A DNA stretch of 64,000 nucleotides from Ancylomarina subtilis. GTDB lineage: Bacteria > Bacteroidota > Bacteroidia > Bacteroidales > Marinifilaceae. Both the position numbers and the translations under genes were made by a program. Below the pieces are notes generated by a model. It had not been told where the DNA came from. It ran no database searches and worked only from the letters and a program-made list of their open reading frames with translations. The stretch is from positions 23,116-87,115 of the forward strand of contig NZ_SHKN01000007.1 in the NCBI RefSeq assembly GCF_004217115.1. Reading direction: 5' to 3'. Of this stretch, positions 54,360 to 63,950 are shown in pieces; positions within the stretch are counted from its first letter, which is position 1, and every line of letters starts with the position of its first letter.

Positions 54360-54727
54360 GTGGCGATGCCAACTAAAGCTTTAACTGGAAAGTACAAAAC
54401 CTGATACCGCCTGATTAAAATATCAATCGCACTTGAAAGTTGAATTTATTATCCAGATAAGACAATTTACGGTCAAACTGAATAAACGATTCACAACAAA
54501 CGGATTCCATAAAACAATCCAAATAAATACGGGTAAAAACATATGTACCTATTCGTTACTTGATACTTCTGCCTATTTCCATAAGAATATTATGTATTTG
54601 TTTTTCATGCAAAATTACAAACGATTTAAATTTGACGATACAGCCCCTGTTGTCGTTTCAATTTCAAGGCCTTAGACTCTTTTTCCAAAACAAGTCAAAA
54701 AGCATTTTTTTTACTTGGATTTTTATT

Positions 54728-54735
54728 TACTTTTG
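54728..54735 (+). promoter_or_regulatory. Possible -7 box for the aminotransferase gene
   Basis: TACTTTTG matches TAnnTTTG, 113 bases upstream of the start, with TTTT 19 bases further upstream (54705-54708). Confidence 0.32.
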
Positions 54736-54848
54736 GCGCAAATGAAGTTCTAAACAAAACTCAATTCTAGTGCTTGGATGCAAGTCATCGTTTAAGACGT
54801 TCTTAAACATTGAAAAGCGATCTGACTGCTATAAAAAACACATAACAA

Positions 54849-56048
54849 ATGCCACAAATTTCGGATAAAGGACGCTTGATGCCAGAATCGCCAATTCGTA
54901 AATTGGTTCCTTATGCAGAAGCCGCAAGAGCTGCAGGTCGAACTGTATACCCTTTGAACATTGGTCAGCCAGACATTAAAACCCCAGAGGTTGCAATGGA
55001 AGCCATTAGAAATTGTACTGAAAAAGTGATTGAGTATTCTCATTCAGCAGGTAATATTTCTTATCGCAAGAAATTGGCTAAGTATTACCAGAACATCGGA
55101 ATTAATGTTGACGAAAACGAGATGTTGATTACAACAGGTGGTTCTGAAGCAATTACATTCGCGATGATGTCGTGTATGAACCCAGGTGATGAAATTATCA
55201 TTCCTGAGCCATTCTATGCGAACTACAACGGTTTTGCTATTGCTGCTGGTGTTGTGGTTAAGCCAATCACTTCGAGCATCGAAAACGATTTTGCTTTACC
55301 TTCAATCGAGGAGTTTGAAAAAATAATGACGCCTAAAACTAAAGGTATCGTTATTTGTAACCCTAATAATCCTACAGGATACCTTTACTCTAAAGAAGAA
55401 TTAAATCAGTTACGCGAGCTTGTTCTTAAGCACGATTTGTATTTATTCTCTGATGAAGTATATCGTGAGTTCTGTTACGATGGAGAAGAGCATTTTTCAG
55501 CGATGAACCTTGAAGGCTTGGAGCAAAATGTTGTTCTTATGGATTCAGTATCGAAACGTTACAGCGAATGTGGTGTACGTATTGGAGCTTTAATCACTAA
55601 AAATAAAGACATTATCAGCACTGCAATGAAATTTGCTCAAGCGCGTTTATGTCCTCCAGCTTTTGGTCAAATTGCTGCTGAAGCATCTCTTGATACACCA
55701 GCTGAATATTTCACCGAAGTTTATAACGAATACATCGATCGTCGAAACTTTACGGTTGAAGCCCTAAATAATATGGAGGGTGTGTATTGCCCTACTCCTA
55801 AAGGTGCTTTCTATACAGTTGTAAAACTTCCGATTGATGATGCGGATAAGTTTGCTCAGTGGATTCTTGAAGACTTTGAATACAAAAACCAAACAGTAAT
55901 GGTTGCGCCTGCTACAGGATTCTATGCAACGCCAGGTTTAGGTAAAAACGAAGTTCGTATTGCTTATGTTCTTAAAAAAGAAGATTTAGCAAACGCAATG
56001 GAAACTTTAGCTGAAGCGCTTAAGGTTTACCCGGGAAGAACGATCTAA
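54849..56048 (+). CDS. Class I PLP-dependent aminotransferase (aspartate aminotransferase-like)
   Basis: 399 residues, cytosolic. N-terminal LNIGQPDIKTP, the cofactor-site residues in TTGGSEAITFAM, CNPNNPTG, SDEVYREF, the PLP-binding lysine in DSVSKRYSECGVRIG and the carboxylate-binding Arg near the C-terminus (NEVRIAYVL). The sequence fits the aspartate aminotransferase I-gamma/MalY-like group; the amino acid used is not determined. Monocistronic with a strong bidirectional terminator. Confidence 0.9.
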   Translation: MPQISDKGRLMPESPIRKLVPYAEAARAAGRTVYPLNIGQPDIKTPEVAMEAIRNCTEKVIEYSHSAGNISYRKKLAKYYQNIGINVDENEMLITTGGSEAITFAMMSCMNPGDEIIIPEPFYANYNGFAIAAGVVVKPITSSIENDFALPSIEEFEKIMTPKTKGIVICNPNNPTGYLYSKEELNQLRELVLKHDLYLFSDEVYREFCYDGEEHFSAMNLEGLEQNVVLMDSVSKRYSECGVRIGALITKNKDIISTAMKFAQARLCPPAFGQIAAEASLDTPAEYFTEVYNEYIDRRNFTVEALNNMEGVYCPTPKGAFYTVVKLPIDDADKFAQWILEDFEYKNQTVMVAPATGFYATPGLGKNEVRIAYVLKKEDLANAMETLAEALKVYPGRTI

Positions 56049-56062
56049 AAGAATATAGATTC

Positions 56063-56101
56063 AAAAGTAAAGGCTGTTCTTTTGGAACAGCCTTTACTTT
56101 T
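56063..56101. terminator. Bidirectional terminator between the aminotransferase and thioredoxin-like genes
   Basis: A 17-bp perfect stem (AAAAGTAAAGGCTGTTC with its complement) around TTTTG. Its end overlaps the stop codon of the minus-strand thioredoxin-like gene. Confidence 0.88.
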
Positions 56102-56681
56102 ATATCAAATCACAGGCATCAGCAGGCATCCAATGCTTGTCCTTCCCATCCCATTTCACATTACATCCTATTGGATTTGTCAATGGTACAGAAATTGGTT
56201 TTCCTGCCAGATACTCATCAATTGCTCTTTCCAAATCTCTAACCTGAACTTTTGAAGTGTCTTTAGGATTATCAACAGCACGCCCTGTATAAATCAACTT
56301 TCTCCCTTCATCAAAAAGAAAAAAATGCGGAGTTCTTAAAGCACCGTAGGCCTTGGCGATCTCCTGGCTTTCGTCATACAAATAAACCCAGGGGAAATCA
56401 TACTCATCCATCCGATCAACCATATGATCATAATCGTCCTCCACATAAGTATTAGCTGAGTTAGAATTGATCGCCACAAATTCAACCCCATGCGGAATGT
56501 ATTTATCTGCTATTGCACGCGTATCTTCATCGGAACCAATCACGTATGGACAATGATTACATGTGAAAAAAACAACAAGCAATTTCGATGATTTAAAATC
56601 AGAAAGCTTGTATGAAATCCCGTCAGTTGCAGGTAGTTTAAAATCTGGTGCTTTATCAGACAATTGTAAAGTAAAAGCCAT
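56100..56681 (-). CDS. Thioredoxin-like protein, AhpC/TSA family
   Basis: 193 residues. N-terminal [15 protein letters not shown], then [16 protein letters not shown] with a CxxC pair, and [19 protein letters not shown] with the cis-Pro region. It belongs to a widespread family of thioredoxin-fold proteins with a CNHCPY motif, generally 180-200 residues and soluble. No signal peptide, so probably cytosolic. The redox partner is unknown. The ATG at 56681 is preferred to a TTG two codons upstream. Confidence 0.88.
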   Translation of the reverse strand: MAFTLQLSDKAPDFKLPATDGISYKLSDFKSSKLLVVFFTCNHCPYVIGSDEDTRAIADKYIPHGVEFVAINSNSANTYVEDDYDHMVDRMDEYDFPWVYLYDESQEIAKAYGALRTPHFFLFDEGRKLIYTGRAVDNPKDTSKVQVRDLERAIDEYLAGKPISVPLTNPIGCNVKWDGKDKHWMPADACDLI

Positions 56682-56776
56682 TTTCAATAAGTTTAGAATA
56701 AATAAGATTCAAGTTAAATATTATTTTTAAGGATTCTAAATTATAAACCTCAAATTTAAATAGCCTTCCGATATTT

Positions 56777-57970
56777 TTATTCGTTTTCAGGATAAAGCAA
56801 ATACTTCTTTCTGATCAATTTAAATTGATCAAGATTTTCCCGCCAGCTTTTTCGGATCTGATTTTCAGATTCTCCCTGAATAATCTGTTGACGTAAAAGT
56901 TTCGTTCCAGCCAATTTCTCAAAAAAAGGATTAAAGAATTCAGTTGAATCTTTCAATTCTGAATAAGCTTTCAAAAGAAATGATAAATCAAGCTGCTTTT
57001 TCAATCGGAAAGAATCAATATTAATCGACCTTAAATCTTCACCACGACAAATTTGACCTTTAAACTTTGGATTTCTACTCGCACCAGAAATACTTCTGGG
57101 TTTAAACTCAAAATTAGCCTCTCTCATTTTCGGGTGCCCATAAATTTGGAAAGGAAAATCTGTACCCCTTCCTGCACTCACAACGGTTCCTTCAAAAAAG
57201 CAAAGCGAAGGATAAAGCTGAATAGATTGATAATTCGGCAAATTAGGCGATGGCTTTACCGACAATTCATATCTCGAATTTCTGCTCCAATTTTCACAGG
57301 GAATAACAGTCAATTGGCATTGAATTCCATTTTTCAACCACTTTTCTCCATTAATCATCAGGGCATATTCCCCTATGGTCATTCCGTAAACAATCGGAAC
57401 AGGATGCAAGCCAACAAACGATTTGCAATCTGATTCGAGAACAGGACCGTCGATATAATGCGCATTCGGATTAGGTCGGTCTAAAACCAATAAAGAAATT
57501 TTATTCTCAGTACAAGCCTCCATCATATAATGCAAGGTGGATAGATAGGTATAAAATCGAACTCCAACATCCTGCAGATCGAATACAACCATATCGACAT
57601 CTTTGAAATCATCCGGGTAAGGTTTCTTGTGTTTGCCATACAACGATACAATAGGTAGATTTGTTTTCGGATCGATACCGTCCTTTACTTTCTCACCTGC
57701 GTCAGCATTCCCTCTAAAGCCATGTTCGGGGCTAAAAATTTTAGTCAAATTCATTTTTTTTGACAAAAGGAAATCCACCAAATGATCACTTCCCACCAGG
57801 GAAGCTTGATTCGCAACAAGCGCAATCTTTTTATCTTTCAATATTGGCTGATAAACAGAAAAACGTTCAGCTGCTGGCTTTACTTTGCCAGGTTTATTCT
57901 GTGAGCAGGCCGTCTGTAAAATCAAAAAACATAAAATAAATGTTAAGAGTTTAGCATTGTTTCGTAGCAT
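56777..57970 (-). CDS. DUF1343/NamZ-type exo-beta-N-acetylmuramidase, lipoprotein
   Basis: 397 residues. Lipoprotein signal (ILQTACSQ, Cys at residue 22). The mature protein carries the DUF1343 signatures LVANQASLV, SPEHGFRGNADAGEKV, PIVSLYG, FDLQDVGVRFYTY, DRPNPNAHYIDGPVLE, and the C-terminal sugar-binding half with SAGRGTDFPFQIYGHP. NamZ proteins (Bacillus YbbC, Tannerella homologue) remove terminal MurNAc from peptidoglycan fragments, so this enzyme likely takes part in cell-wall recycling in the periplasm. The activity is transferred from the family, not shown here. Divergent from the LolE-like permease gene. Confidence 0.9.
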   Translation of the reverse strand: MLRNNAKLLTFILCFLILQTACSQNKPGKVKPAAERFSVYQPILKDKKIALVANQASLVGSDHLVDFLLSKKMNLTKIFSPEHGFRGNADAGEKVKDGIDPKTNLPIVSLYGKHKKPYPDDFKDVDMVVFDLQDVGVRFYTYLSTLHYMMEACTENKISLLVLDRPNPNAHYIDGPVLESDCKSFVGLHPVPIVYGMTIGEYALMINGEKWLKNGIQCQLTVIPCENWSRNSRYELSVKPSPNLPNYQSIQLYPSLCFFEGTVVSAGRGTDFPFQIYGHPKMREANFEFKPRSISGASRNPKFKGQICRGEDLRSINIDSFRLKKQLDLSFLLKAYSELKDSTEFFNPFFEKLAGTKLLRQQIIQGESENQIRKSWRENLDQFKLIRKKYLLYPENE

Positions 57971-58097
57971 TCTTCTAATTTTAGATTTAGTAAGTGTGAA
58001 ATTACTATTTTTGTATCTAACACAATTAGCAATTGAATTATTATTAACACTTAAGGGTAGTTGATTTGCAAAATAATCTCAGATAAAAAATATCGAT

Positions 58098-59342
58098 TTG
58101 AATTTAGAACTACACATAGCCAGAAAAATCACCTACCAGAATAAATCTGACCGCCAGATCTCTCGTCCTATCATCAGCATTGCAACTCTTGGAATTGCTT
58201 TGGGTTTATCTGTTATGATTCTTGCGGTTGCCATTGTCACAGGGTTTAAGGCTGGGATTACCGAAAAACTGACAGGTTTTGGCTCTCACATTCAGATCAG
58301 CAATTACGACAACAATAGCTCCTTTGAAACTTATCCTATCGATAAGAATCTTATCCCAATTGATCGATTAACACAAATTGAAGGCATTAAACACATACAA
58401 ACTTATGCCACAAAGCCTGGAATAATAAAAACTGAAAACGAAATTCAAGGAGTTGTTCTCAGCGGAGCTTCACAAAATTACGATTGGGCATTTTTTAAAG
58501 ATAAGCTCGTTGAAGGAGAGATTATCAATATACTTCCTTCAGTTAAAAGCAACGATATCCTTATCTCAGAAAAACTGACTAATTTACTTCACTTAAAATT
58601 AGGGGACAAGCTCACCTTATACTTTGTACAGCAACCTGTTCGTATGCGTCGTTTCACAATCAAGGGCATCTACAACTCCGGAATGGACGAGTTCGATAAA
58701 CTCTTCGTGATTTGTGACATGCGTCATATTCAAAAACTAAATAACTGGACAAACAATCAGGTGAGTGGTATTGAAATCACGTTGGATGATTTTAAAAATC
58801 TAGACGAAACAAAAGAGCTTATTAGAGACAATGTCGCAGGTATATTTACTGATGATGGGTCGACATTCAAAGTCAGAAGTATCAAACAAAATCACCCTCA
58901 AATTTTTAACTGGCTTGAAATGCTCGATCTGAATGTTTGGATTATTCTGGCCTTAATGATTCTGGTTGCAGGCTTCAATATGATTTCGGGCTTACTCATT
59001 ATCATTCTTGAGAAAACCAATATGATCGGGATTCTAAAAGCTCTGGGTACTGACAATTGGTCGGTTCGGAAAATCTTTTTGTATCAGTCAGCCATGATTA
59101 TTGGAAAGGGGATGATTCTGGGCAATCTTATTGGAATAGGAGTTTGCTTGATTCAATATCACTTCCAACTTATTAGTCTCGATCCGGTAAACTATTATCT
59201 GGATACAGTGCCAATAAACCTTGATATCCTTCACCTTCTTCTTTTAAATATTGGAACACTTATTGCCACCGTTAGCATGCTAATTGTTCCTTCGTATTGG
59301 ATCACCCGAATTACACCAAGTAAAGCAATAAAATTTGACTAA
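58098..59342 (+). CDS. LolC/LolE-type ABC transporter permease
   Basis: 414 residues, starting at a TTG (MNLELHIARKITYQ). One membrane helix near the N-terminus (about 25-50), a large periplasmic MacB-like domain (about 55-260), then three helices in the C-terminal FtsX domain (LILVAGFNMISGLLIIILEKT, QSAMIIGKGMILGNLIGIGV, LLLLNIGTLIATVSMLIV). LolC/E proteins pull lipoproteins from the inner membrane and pass them to LolA. The LolD-like ATPase at 16056 is a possible partner. No second permease is seen, as in many species outside Gammaproteobacteria. Confidence 0.85.
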   Translation: MNLELHIARKITYQNKSDRQISRPIISIATLGIALGLSVMILAVAIVTGFKAGITEKLTGFGSHIQISNYDNNSSFETYPIDKNLIPIDRLTQIEGIKHIQTYATKPGIIKTENEIQGVVLSGASQNYDWAFFKDKLVEGEIINILPSVKSNDILISEKLTNLLHLKLGDKLTLYFVQQPVRMRRFTIKGIYNSGMDEFDKLFVICDMRHIQKLNNWTNNQVSGIEITLDDFKNLDETKELIRDNVAGIFTDDGSTFKVRSIKQNHPQIFNWLEMLDLNVWIILALMILVAGFNMISGLLIIILEKTNMIGILKALGTDNWSVRKIFLYQSAMIIGKGMILGNLIGIGVCLIQYHFQLISLDPVNYYLDTVPINLDILHLLLLNIGTLIATVSMLIVPSYWITRITPSKAIKFD

Positions 59343-59469
59343 ATTAAAATTCAACTGTTGAATTCTTTAATCAATATCAAGTTATAGCCTTATAAATTAT
59401 TCCTTACCAACAGAAGATTGAATTGAGCTTTTCAGTATATTTAATGGTTGTTTAAAAATACCTTTAGAT

Positions 59470-60129
59470 ATGATACATCCCAATTCAATAAATAATATAT
59501 ATCAGTTTGTAGAAGATTTCATAAACGAATTGAAGCAAGGTTTACCTGGAAGTAACGCTCAACAGAAAATGGCCCCTTCCATACGTAATCATTCCAATAA
59601 AAAGAACGATCCCAACTTAGCAAGAGACAGTAGTGTTCTTATTCTTTTCTATCAGAAAGGTGATAGGCTATACTTTCCACTTATAAAACGAAGCAGTGGA
59701 AATCACAATCATAGCGGGCAAATTAGTTTACCTGGGGGCAAATATGAGCTTAATGATCAAAATTTGATTAATACTGCCATTAGAGAAACTGAAGAAGAAC
59801 TCGGTCTTTATGGAGATAAAATACATATTATAGGGCCCATAACCGGACTTTATATCCCCATTAGTAATTTCCAGGTTCAGCCCATAGTTGGCTATTACGA
59901 GGGAATACCTGAATTCAAAGCCGACAATTTTGAAGTCCATCAAATAATTGAAACCGATATTCAGGAATTATTTAGAGCCGAAAATAAGCACGAAGAAATA
60001 ATTCATAAAAATGGCTTTGAAATTAGAGCCCCTTTCTATGAAGTAAAAGGGCATAAGCTATGGGGGGCAACCGCCATGATTATTTCAGAACTCGAAGAAT
60101 TACTCAAGCGAGCTAATCTCATCGAGTGA
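59470..60129 (+). CDS. Nudix hydrolase, CoA pyrophosphatase-like
   Basis: 219 residues. The Nudix region is SGQISLPGGKYELNDQNL followed by NTAIRETEEELG, with the upstream family signature FPLIKRSSGNHNHSGQIS typical of CoA-diphosphatases (NudL/PCD1 type), which cleave CoA to 3',5'-ADP and phosphopantetheine. The N-terminal helix of about 45 residues (FVEDFINELKQGLPG) is common in Bacteroidota homologues. Its last 30 bases overlap the 3' end of the convergent MltF-like gene. Confidence 0.88.
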   Translation: MIHPNSINNIYQFVEDFINELKQGLPGSNAQQKMAPSIRNHSNKKNDPNLARDSSVLILFYQKGDRLYFPLIKRSSGNHNHSGQISLPGGKYELNDQNLINTAIRETEEELGLYGDKIHIIGPITGLYIPISNFQVQPIVGYYEGIPEFKADNFEVHQIIETDIQELFRAENKHEEIIHKNGFEIRAPFYEVKGHKLWGATAMIISELEELLKRANLIE

Positions 60130-61536
60130 TACTGTATTCTTATAATGTTCGTAGATCGATAAGATATTATTCACATACTTGTATGGCTCTTCGCCACGAC
60201 AATATCCATATCTCACAACCGGATCTTTATAGAATTCCGGTTTTGATTTATTCAGAAGATAATACGCAACACTACCTTTCCATAAATCCGGATCCTGACC
60301 ATTTTTCTTCGCTAATCGTCTGGCATCAAGAATATGTCCCAAGCCAACATTATAAGCAGCCAGCATAAATTTTAATTTATCCTTTTTGTCAATTAGAATT
60401 TTATCCAGTCGACGACTTAAATATTTCAAATGTTTCACACCTGCCTCTAAATTCTCTTCTGGTTTTGAATCTTCATCCACATCATAACGAAAAGCCGTTT
60501 CAGGCATCAGTTGCATTAAACCAAAGGCTCCAACCCAAGACCTGGCATTCGGATTAAAATGAGACTCCTGAGAAATTAAAGCAGACAACAATCTCCAATC
60601 CCAGTCAATCAATTTCGAATTCTTTTTAATGAGTCCGTCATATTTCGAAATCTTACCCGATTTTAGGGTGAAATATTCACTATTGTGACGCGTCTCTATG
60701 CGTGAGCTTAAGAAATATTTCCGGTAAATTTGATTGTATTTTGCACTCCCTTTAAAGTCCTTTAGCCATTGATTAATTGCTTCCGTCAATTCATCACTTC
60801 CCTTTCTGAGTGCCCAAGCCATATCCTGAGGAAAACTAACCTCGGTAGCAATATCAATATTAGGGTAATAATTTGTATTTACAATAGCCACATTCTGATC
60901 GGCAATCGTATAATCAATCTCCCCATTAGCAACCATTTCAATCAATTGTTCGACTTCAATATTTTCCATTTTCTCAATATGGATCGAACGACCAATCTCA
61001 TTGGATAAATTATTCAATCTTTCCACATAAGCTGAAGCTTGTTGAACGTGAATCAACTTATCTCCTAGTTCAAGTTGATTTCGAACAATCGGTAGAGAAT
61101 CATTCACACTGGCTTTACGCTGGATTAAAACTTGTTTGGATTGACTATGAGGCAGAGTAAAGTTAAATCTGTCTTTTCTGTCTTGAGTGATGGACAGGTT
61201 CATACCGATTAGATCAATATCTCCATTTTCCAGGTTGGAAAAGGCCGACGAAAGATCATTTTCAACATTTAATTCTAGTTTTACATCCAGGTGTTCAGCA
61301 AGTTCTTTCAATAATTCATACTGAAATCCCATTGCCCGACCTTTATAAATGAAATAGTTTGTCGAATTATAATCAGTGCTCACTCTTAATTTCCCACGAA
61401 GTTTAATATGCTTAAGTCCAAGCACAGTCTTATCTGGCTGACGTAATCGTATCGTTTTTCGATTTTGATTACATGTCTGCAAGAAGATCATGAGTATCAG
61501 AGGAATGATTAATTTTATATATTTAAATTTAAACAT
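60100..61536 (-). CDS. mltF: MltF-like membrane-bound lytic transglycosylase
   Basis: 478 residues. Lipoprotein signal (FLQTCNQN, Cys at residue 22). Residues about 45-275 form an SBP_bac_3 domain (LRVSTDYNSTNYFIYKGRAMGFQYEL by position 50-75), and about 310-470 the SLT lysozyme-like domain with catalytic Glu in LISQESHFNPNARSWVGAFGLMQLMPETA (by position) and AAYNVGLGHI. MltF enzymes cleave peptidoglycan glycan strands, and the first domain may bind a muropeptide signal. A longer frame exists, but the ATG at 61536 begins the lipoprotein signal. Its 3' end overlaps the Nudix gene by 30 bases. Confidence 0.9.
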   Translation of the reverse strand: MFKFKYIKLIIPLILMIFLQTCNQNRKTIRLRQPDKTVLGLKHIKLRGKLRVSTDYNSTNYFIYKGRAMGFQYELLKELAEHLDVKLELNVENDLSSAFSNLENGDIDLIGMNLSITQDRKDRFNFTLPHSQSKQVLIQRKASVNDSLPIVRNQLELGDKLIHVQQASAYVERLNNLSNEIGRSIHIEKMENIEVEQLIEMVANGEIDYTIADQNVAIVNTNYYPNIDIATEVSFPQDMAWALRKGSDELTEAINQWLKDFKGSAKYNQIYRKYFLSSRIETRHNSEYFTLKSGKISKYDGLIKKNSKLIDWDWRLLSALISQESHFNPNARSWVGAFGLMQLMPETAFRYDVDEDSKPEENLEAGVKHLKYLSRRLDKILIDKKDKLKFMLAAYNVGLGHILDARRLAKKNGQDPDLWKGSVAYYLLNKSKPEFYKDPVVRYGYCRGEEPYKYVNNILSIYEHYKNTVSLDEISSLE

Positions 61537-61625
61537 ATGAATTTTCTTACCGTTATTTAAATTAAAAAAAAACGGGTACCTAACCAAAAAACGACATGTT
61601 CATTGGTCAAAATATTATGATATTT

Positions 61626-63614
61626 CTAATCGTAGAAAGTCCATCGCAATCCATATTTAAGCATTCCTGGATTGATTGGATAATGAAGAGAGCTGAAGTA
61701 GTTTTGACTACCCATTTTAGCATTTAAGTGTTCGTACATGATGAATATACGTGTTCGCTTAATTCTAAAATTGAAATACAGATCAACTTTAGGATAATCA
61801 CCTAGTTCTCGCTCTTTTTGCAAGAAAAATTGTCCTGTTGATGGCATGTAGTTCGGAACGTTAAAAGAAGTATTGTAATAAACAGAAAAACCTGCTTGTA
61901 TGTCTAAGGCACCATTAAAAAAAGTGTTTGAATAATAATTATTACTGTAGACAGAAAGATCCGGTAAAGGCAGTATATCTTCGTTAGAACTCTTCTGTCC
62001 AACAATTTTCTGACTTAATGTAAACTTTCCTAATCTAAAATCTTTCTCAAGATAAGCCGTTGCAACCTGTACAGACTTACCTGCCTGAGAAACCAATGTA
62101 TCGTATCCAAAATAGGTGTAATTCTCAATATTATTAATTTGTCCACCTATCTTAAATCCATATTTCTTTATTTGATATTCTAATCCCAGAGATAATTCAT
62201 TGCTTTTATCCAGGTTTAAAGACCATTGCTGATGATTTCCATAATATTGGGTCATTAAATAATCAGGTCTCTTAGATTTAATCTGAGACGTGATTTTTAG
62301 TTGATGTCTGTTAGTCGTATCGCCGAATTGAAGAACCATATCCCCATCAAGTTGATAGTCGTTTTGATTGTATCCTTCAACAACGTAGTTACCCGAAAAT
62401 TTCCAATTCCAATTTTCTCCCGTCTGGCGAAAAATACTGGCCATCAATTGAGTATTGTGAATATTCTTATCTTTTTGAGAATATTGGTTTTCACCAACAG
62501 GCAGACGAAGATTATAAGTGGAAAACTGACTCAGTAAACCTAAACGTGCTCCAAAACTCAATTTCTTATTCTGATTCTCGTTAAAAATCAGATGAAACCC
62601 ATTCGTAAGCATTTTAAGTGATGTCTCGTCGGCACTTGTACTGTTGTTCAGATATGTATTTGTAAAGAAATCTTGATTAACTGCTGCCTCCTTAAACTTT
62701 CGGTTGTCAGATTCAAAATTCAATTCATGAACAACTTTAACAGGATAAATCTGGCTCGTATCAACTCCTACAACAAGCTCCTTAGCGGCTCCCAAGTTGT
62801 AATATTGATTAGCGACAAAATTAAAGTTAGCCAGCTTATTCTTCGTTTCAGACAAATTGATGCGAACATTTTCCGGATCAATAACAGTATCCGTTATTTG
62901 TTTATCATCACTAACACCACCATTTTCGTTTACCTCAACCTTATTCTGATTCAACACAAAATGAACACCATATCGGCCCTTTTCGTAATTTGAGAATAAA
63001 TTAAAATCGTAAAGTTTTGTTTTCTGGTTTTGGTATTGTCCTTCGCTTGAAATCAGATTAAAACTAATTCCAACATTCCAAAATGGATTAATATTCTGAG
63101 TATGTAAAACCCGAAGTTTATTCTCCGCCTTATCCTTTGATCCGGCAGTTTCATAAAAGAAACTTGTGAAAGGTGTCGTTGTATTAAAGAATAAAATTTC
63201 ATTGGGCATATTCATATAAGCCTCGAAAGGATTAAAAAACATGAAGGATTCGTCTCGAACACGATCAATAAAAATATTACTCTGATAAGGCGACCCTAGA
63301 TTTCCTAAATAGGAGTTAGCGATACTTCTTTGATAAATTGGATTGAAGTTATGAATATTCCCCAATAGAGTATCCACATGAAGAATGGATTTACGAGTTC
63401 CATAGTCAGATAATCGCCAAGTATTGATGTGGGATTCAACACTATTATAGCCAAGACTATCCATCTCACTTTTCTCACCATCGCGCTTTACTCCATCAGG
63501 TCTCAAACCACGTTCTCCTTTGTTTCCTAACTTAAGAGAATTGATTTTAGATTGTGCTGCTAAAGACGAACTTAAGCATAGAGTAAATATGATTAATATG
63601 AAAATTTGTTTCAT
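61626..63614 (-). CDS. Putative porin (Porin_10-like)
   Basis: 662 residues. Signal peptide ending SLAAQ (about residue 20), a charged linker (GNKGERGLRPDGVKRDGEKSEMD), then a long beta-barrel domain with the family patterns HINTWRLSDYGTRKSILHVDTLLGNIHNFNP (by position 45-75), FMFFNPFEAYMN and TTPFTSFFYETAG, ending with aromatic FYD, as outer-membrane barrels do. Substrate unknown. The ATG at 63614 is preferred to an upstream TTG. It is 89 bases upstream of the MltF-like gene on the same strand, so the two may be co-transcribed. Confidence 0.86.
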   Translation of the reverse strand: MKQIFILIIFTLCLSSSLAAQSKINSLKLGNKGERGLRPDGVKRDGEKSEMDSLGYNSVESHINTWRLSDYGTRKSILHVDTLLGNIHNFNPIYQRSIANSYLGNLGSPYQSNIFIDRVRDESFMFFNPFEAYMNMPNEILFFNTTTPFTSFFYETAGSKDKAENKLRVLHTQNINPFWNVGISFNLISSEGQYQNQKTKLYDFNLFSNYEKGRYGVHFVLNQNKVEVNENGGVSDDKQITDTVIDPENVRINLSETKNKLANFNFVANQYYNLGAAKELVVGVDTSQIYPVKVVHELNFESDNRKFKEAAVNQDFFTNTYLNNSTSADETSLKMLTNGFHLIFNENQNKKLSFGARLGLLSQFSTYNLRLPVGENQYSQKDKNIHNTQLMASIFRQTGENWNWKFSGNYVVEGYNQNDYQLDGDMVLQFGDTTNRHQLKITSQIKSKRPDYLMTQYYGNHQQWSLNLDKSNELSLGLEYQIKKYGFKIGGQINNIENYTYFGYDTLVSQAGKSVQVATAYLEKDFRLGKFTLSQKIVGQKSSNEDILPLPDLSVYSNNYYSNTFFNGALDIQAGFSVYYNTSFNVPNYMPSTGQFFLQKERELGDYPKVDLYFNFRIKRTRIFIMYEHLNAKMGSQNYFSSLHYPINPGMLKYGLRWTFYD

Positions 63615-63620
63615 AGCTTG

Positions 63621-63628
63621 CAAATATA
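63621..63628 (-). promoter_or_regulatory. Possible -7 box directly before the porin start
   Basis: TATATTTG on the minus strand, a full match, only 6 bases before the chosen ATG. If used, transcription would start at or next to the ATG and the mRNA would be almost leaderless. No TTTG is found at the -33 position. Confidence 0.25.
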
Positions 63629-63911
63629 AGGAAAGTGTCAGTAAGAAAATTACTTTTTAACAATTTATCGGTTAAAAAACATTAATACTTGACGAAAAGA
63701 TGTATAAAACAGATCAATAAAAAGACACCTACACAGCTACTAATCAGATTTTTAGTCATAAATCATATTTAACATTCAAAATAGAAAAACTCAAATAAAA
63801 AAGCAATATCTAATCAATGAAAAAATAGGGATAGAATTGCCAATAGAAAATTTATTATTTTACATTCTGTCCGGAATTCACAACAAAAATGTCCATCAGA
63901 GATTAGGGCAT

Positions 63912-63948
63912 AAAAAAAGCGTCTTACTCCATGAGGAATAAGACGCTT
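63912..63948 (-). terminator. Terminator of the rRNA operon
   Basis: On the minus strand AAGCGTCTTATTCC pairs with GGAGTAAGACGCTT (one G-T pair) around TCAT, ending in seven Ts. It directly follows the 5S rRNA. Confidence 0.92.
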
Positions 63949-63950
63949 AA

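Larger units (their letters stand above)
53696..54848. other. Gene-poor region with tandem repeat
   Basis: About 1150 bases with no conserved gene. The centre (54066-54359) is a 21-bp tandem repeat. The flanks are AT-rich, with a possible -7 box for the aminotransferase at 54728-54735. Confidence 0.55.
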
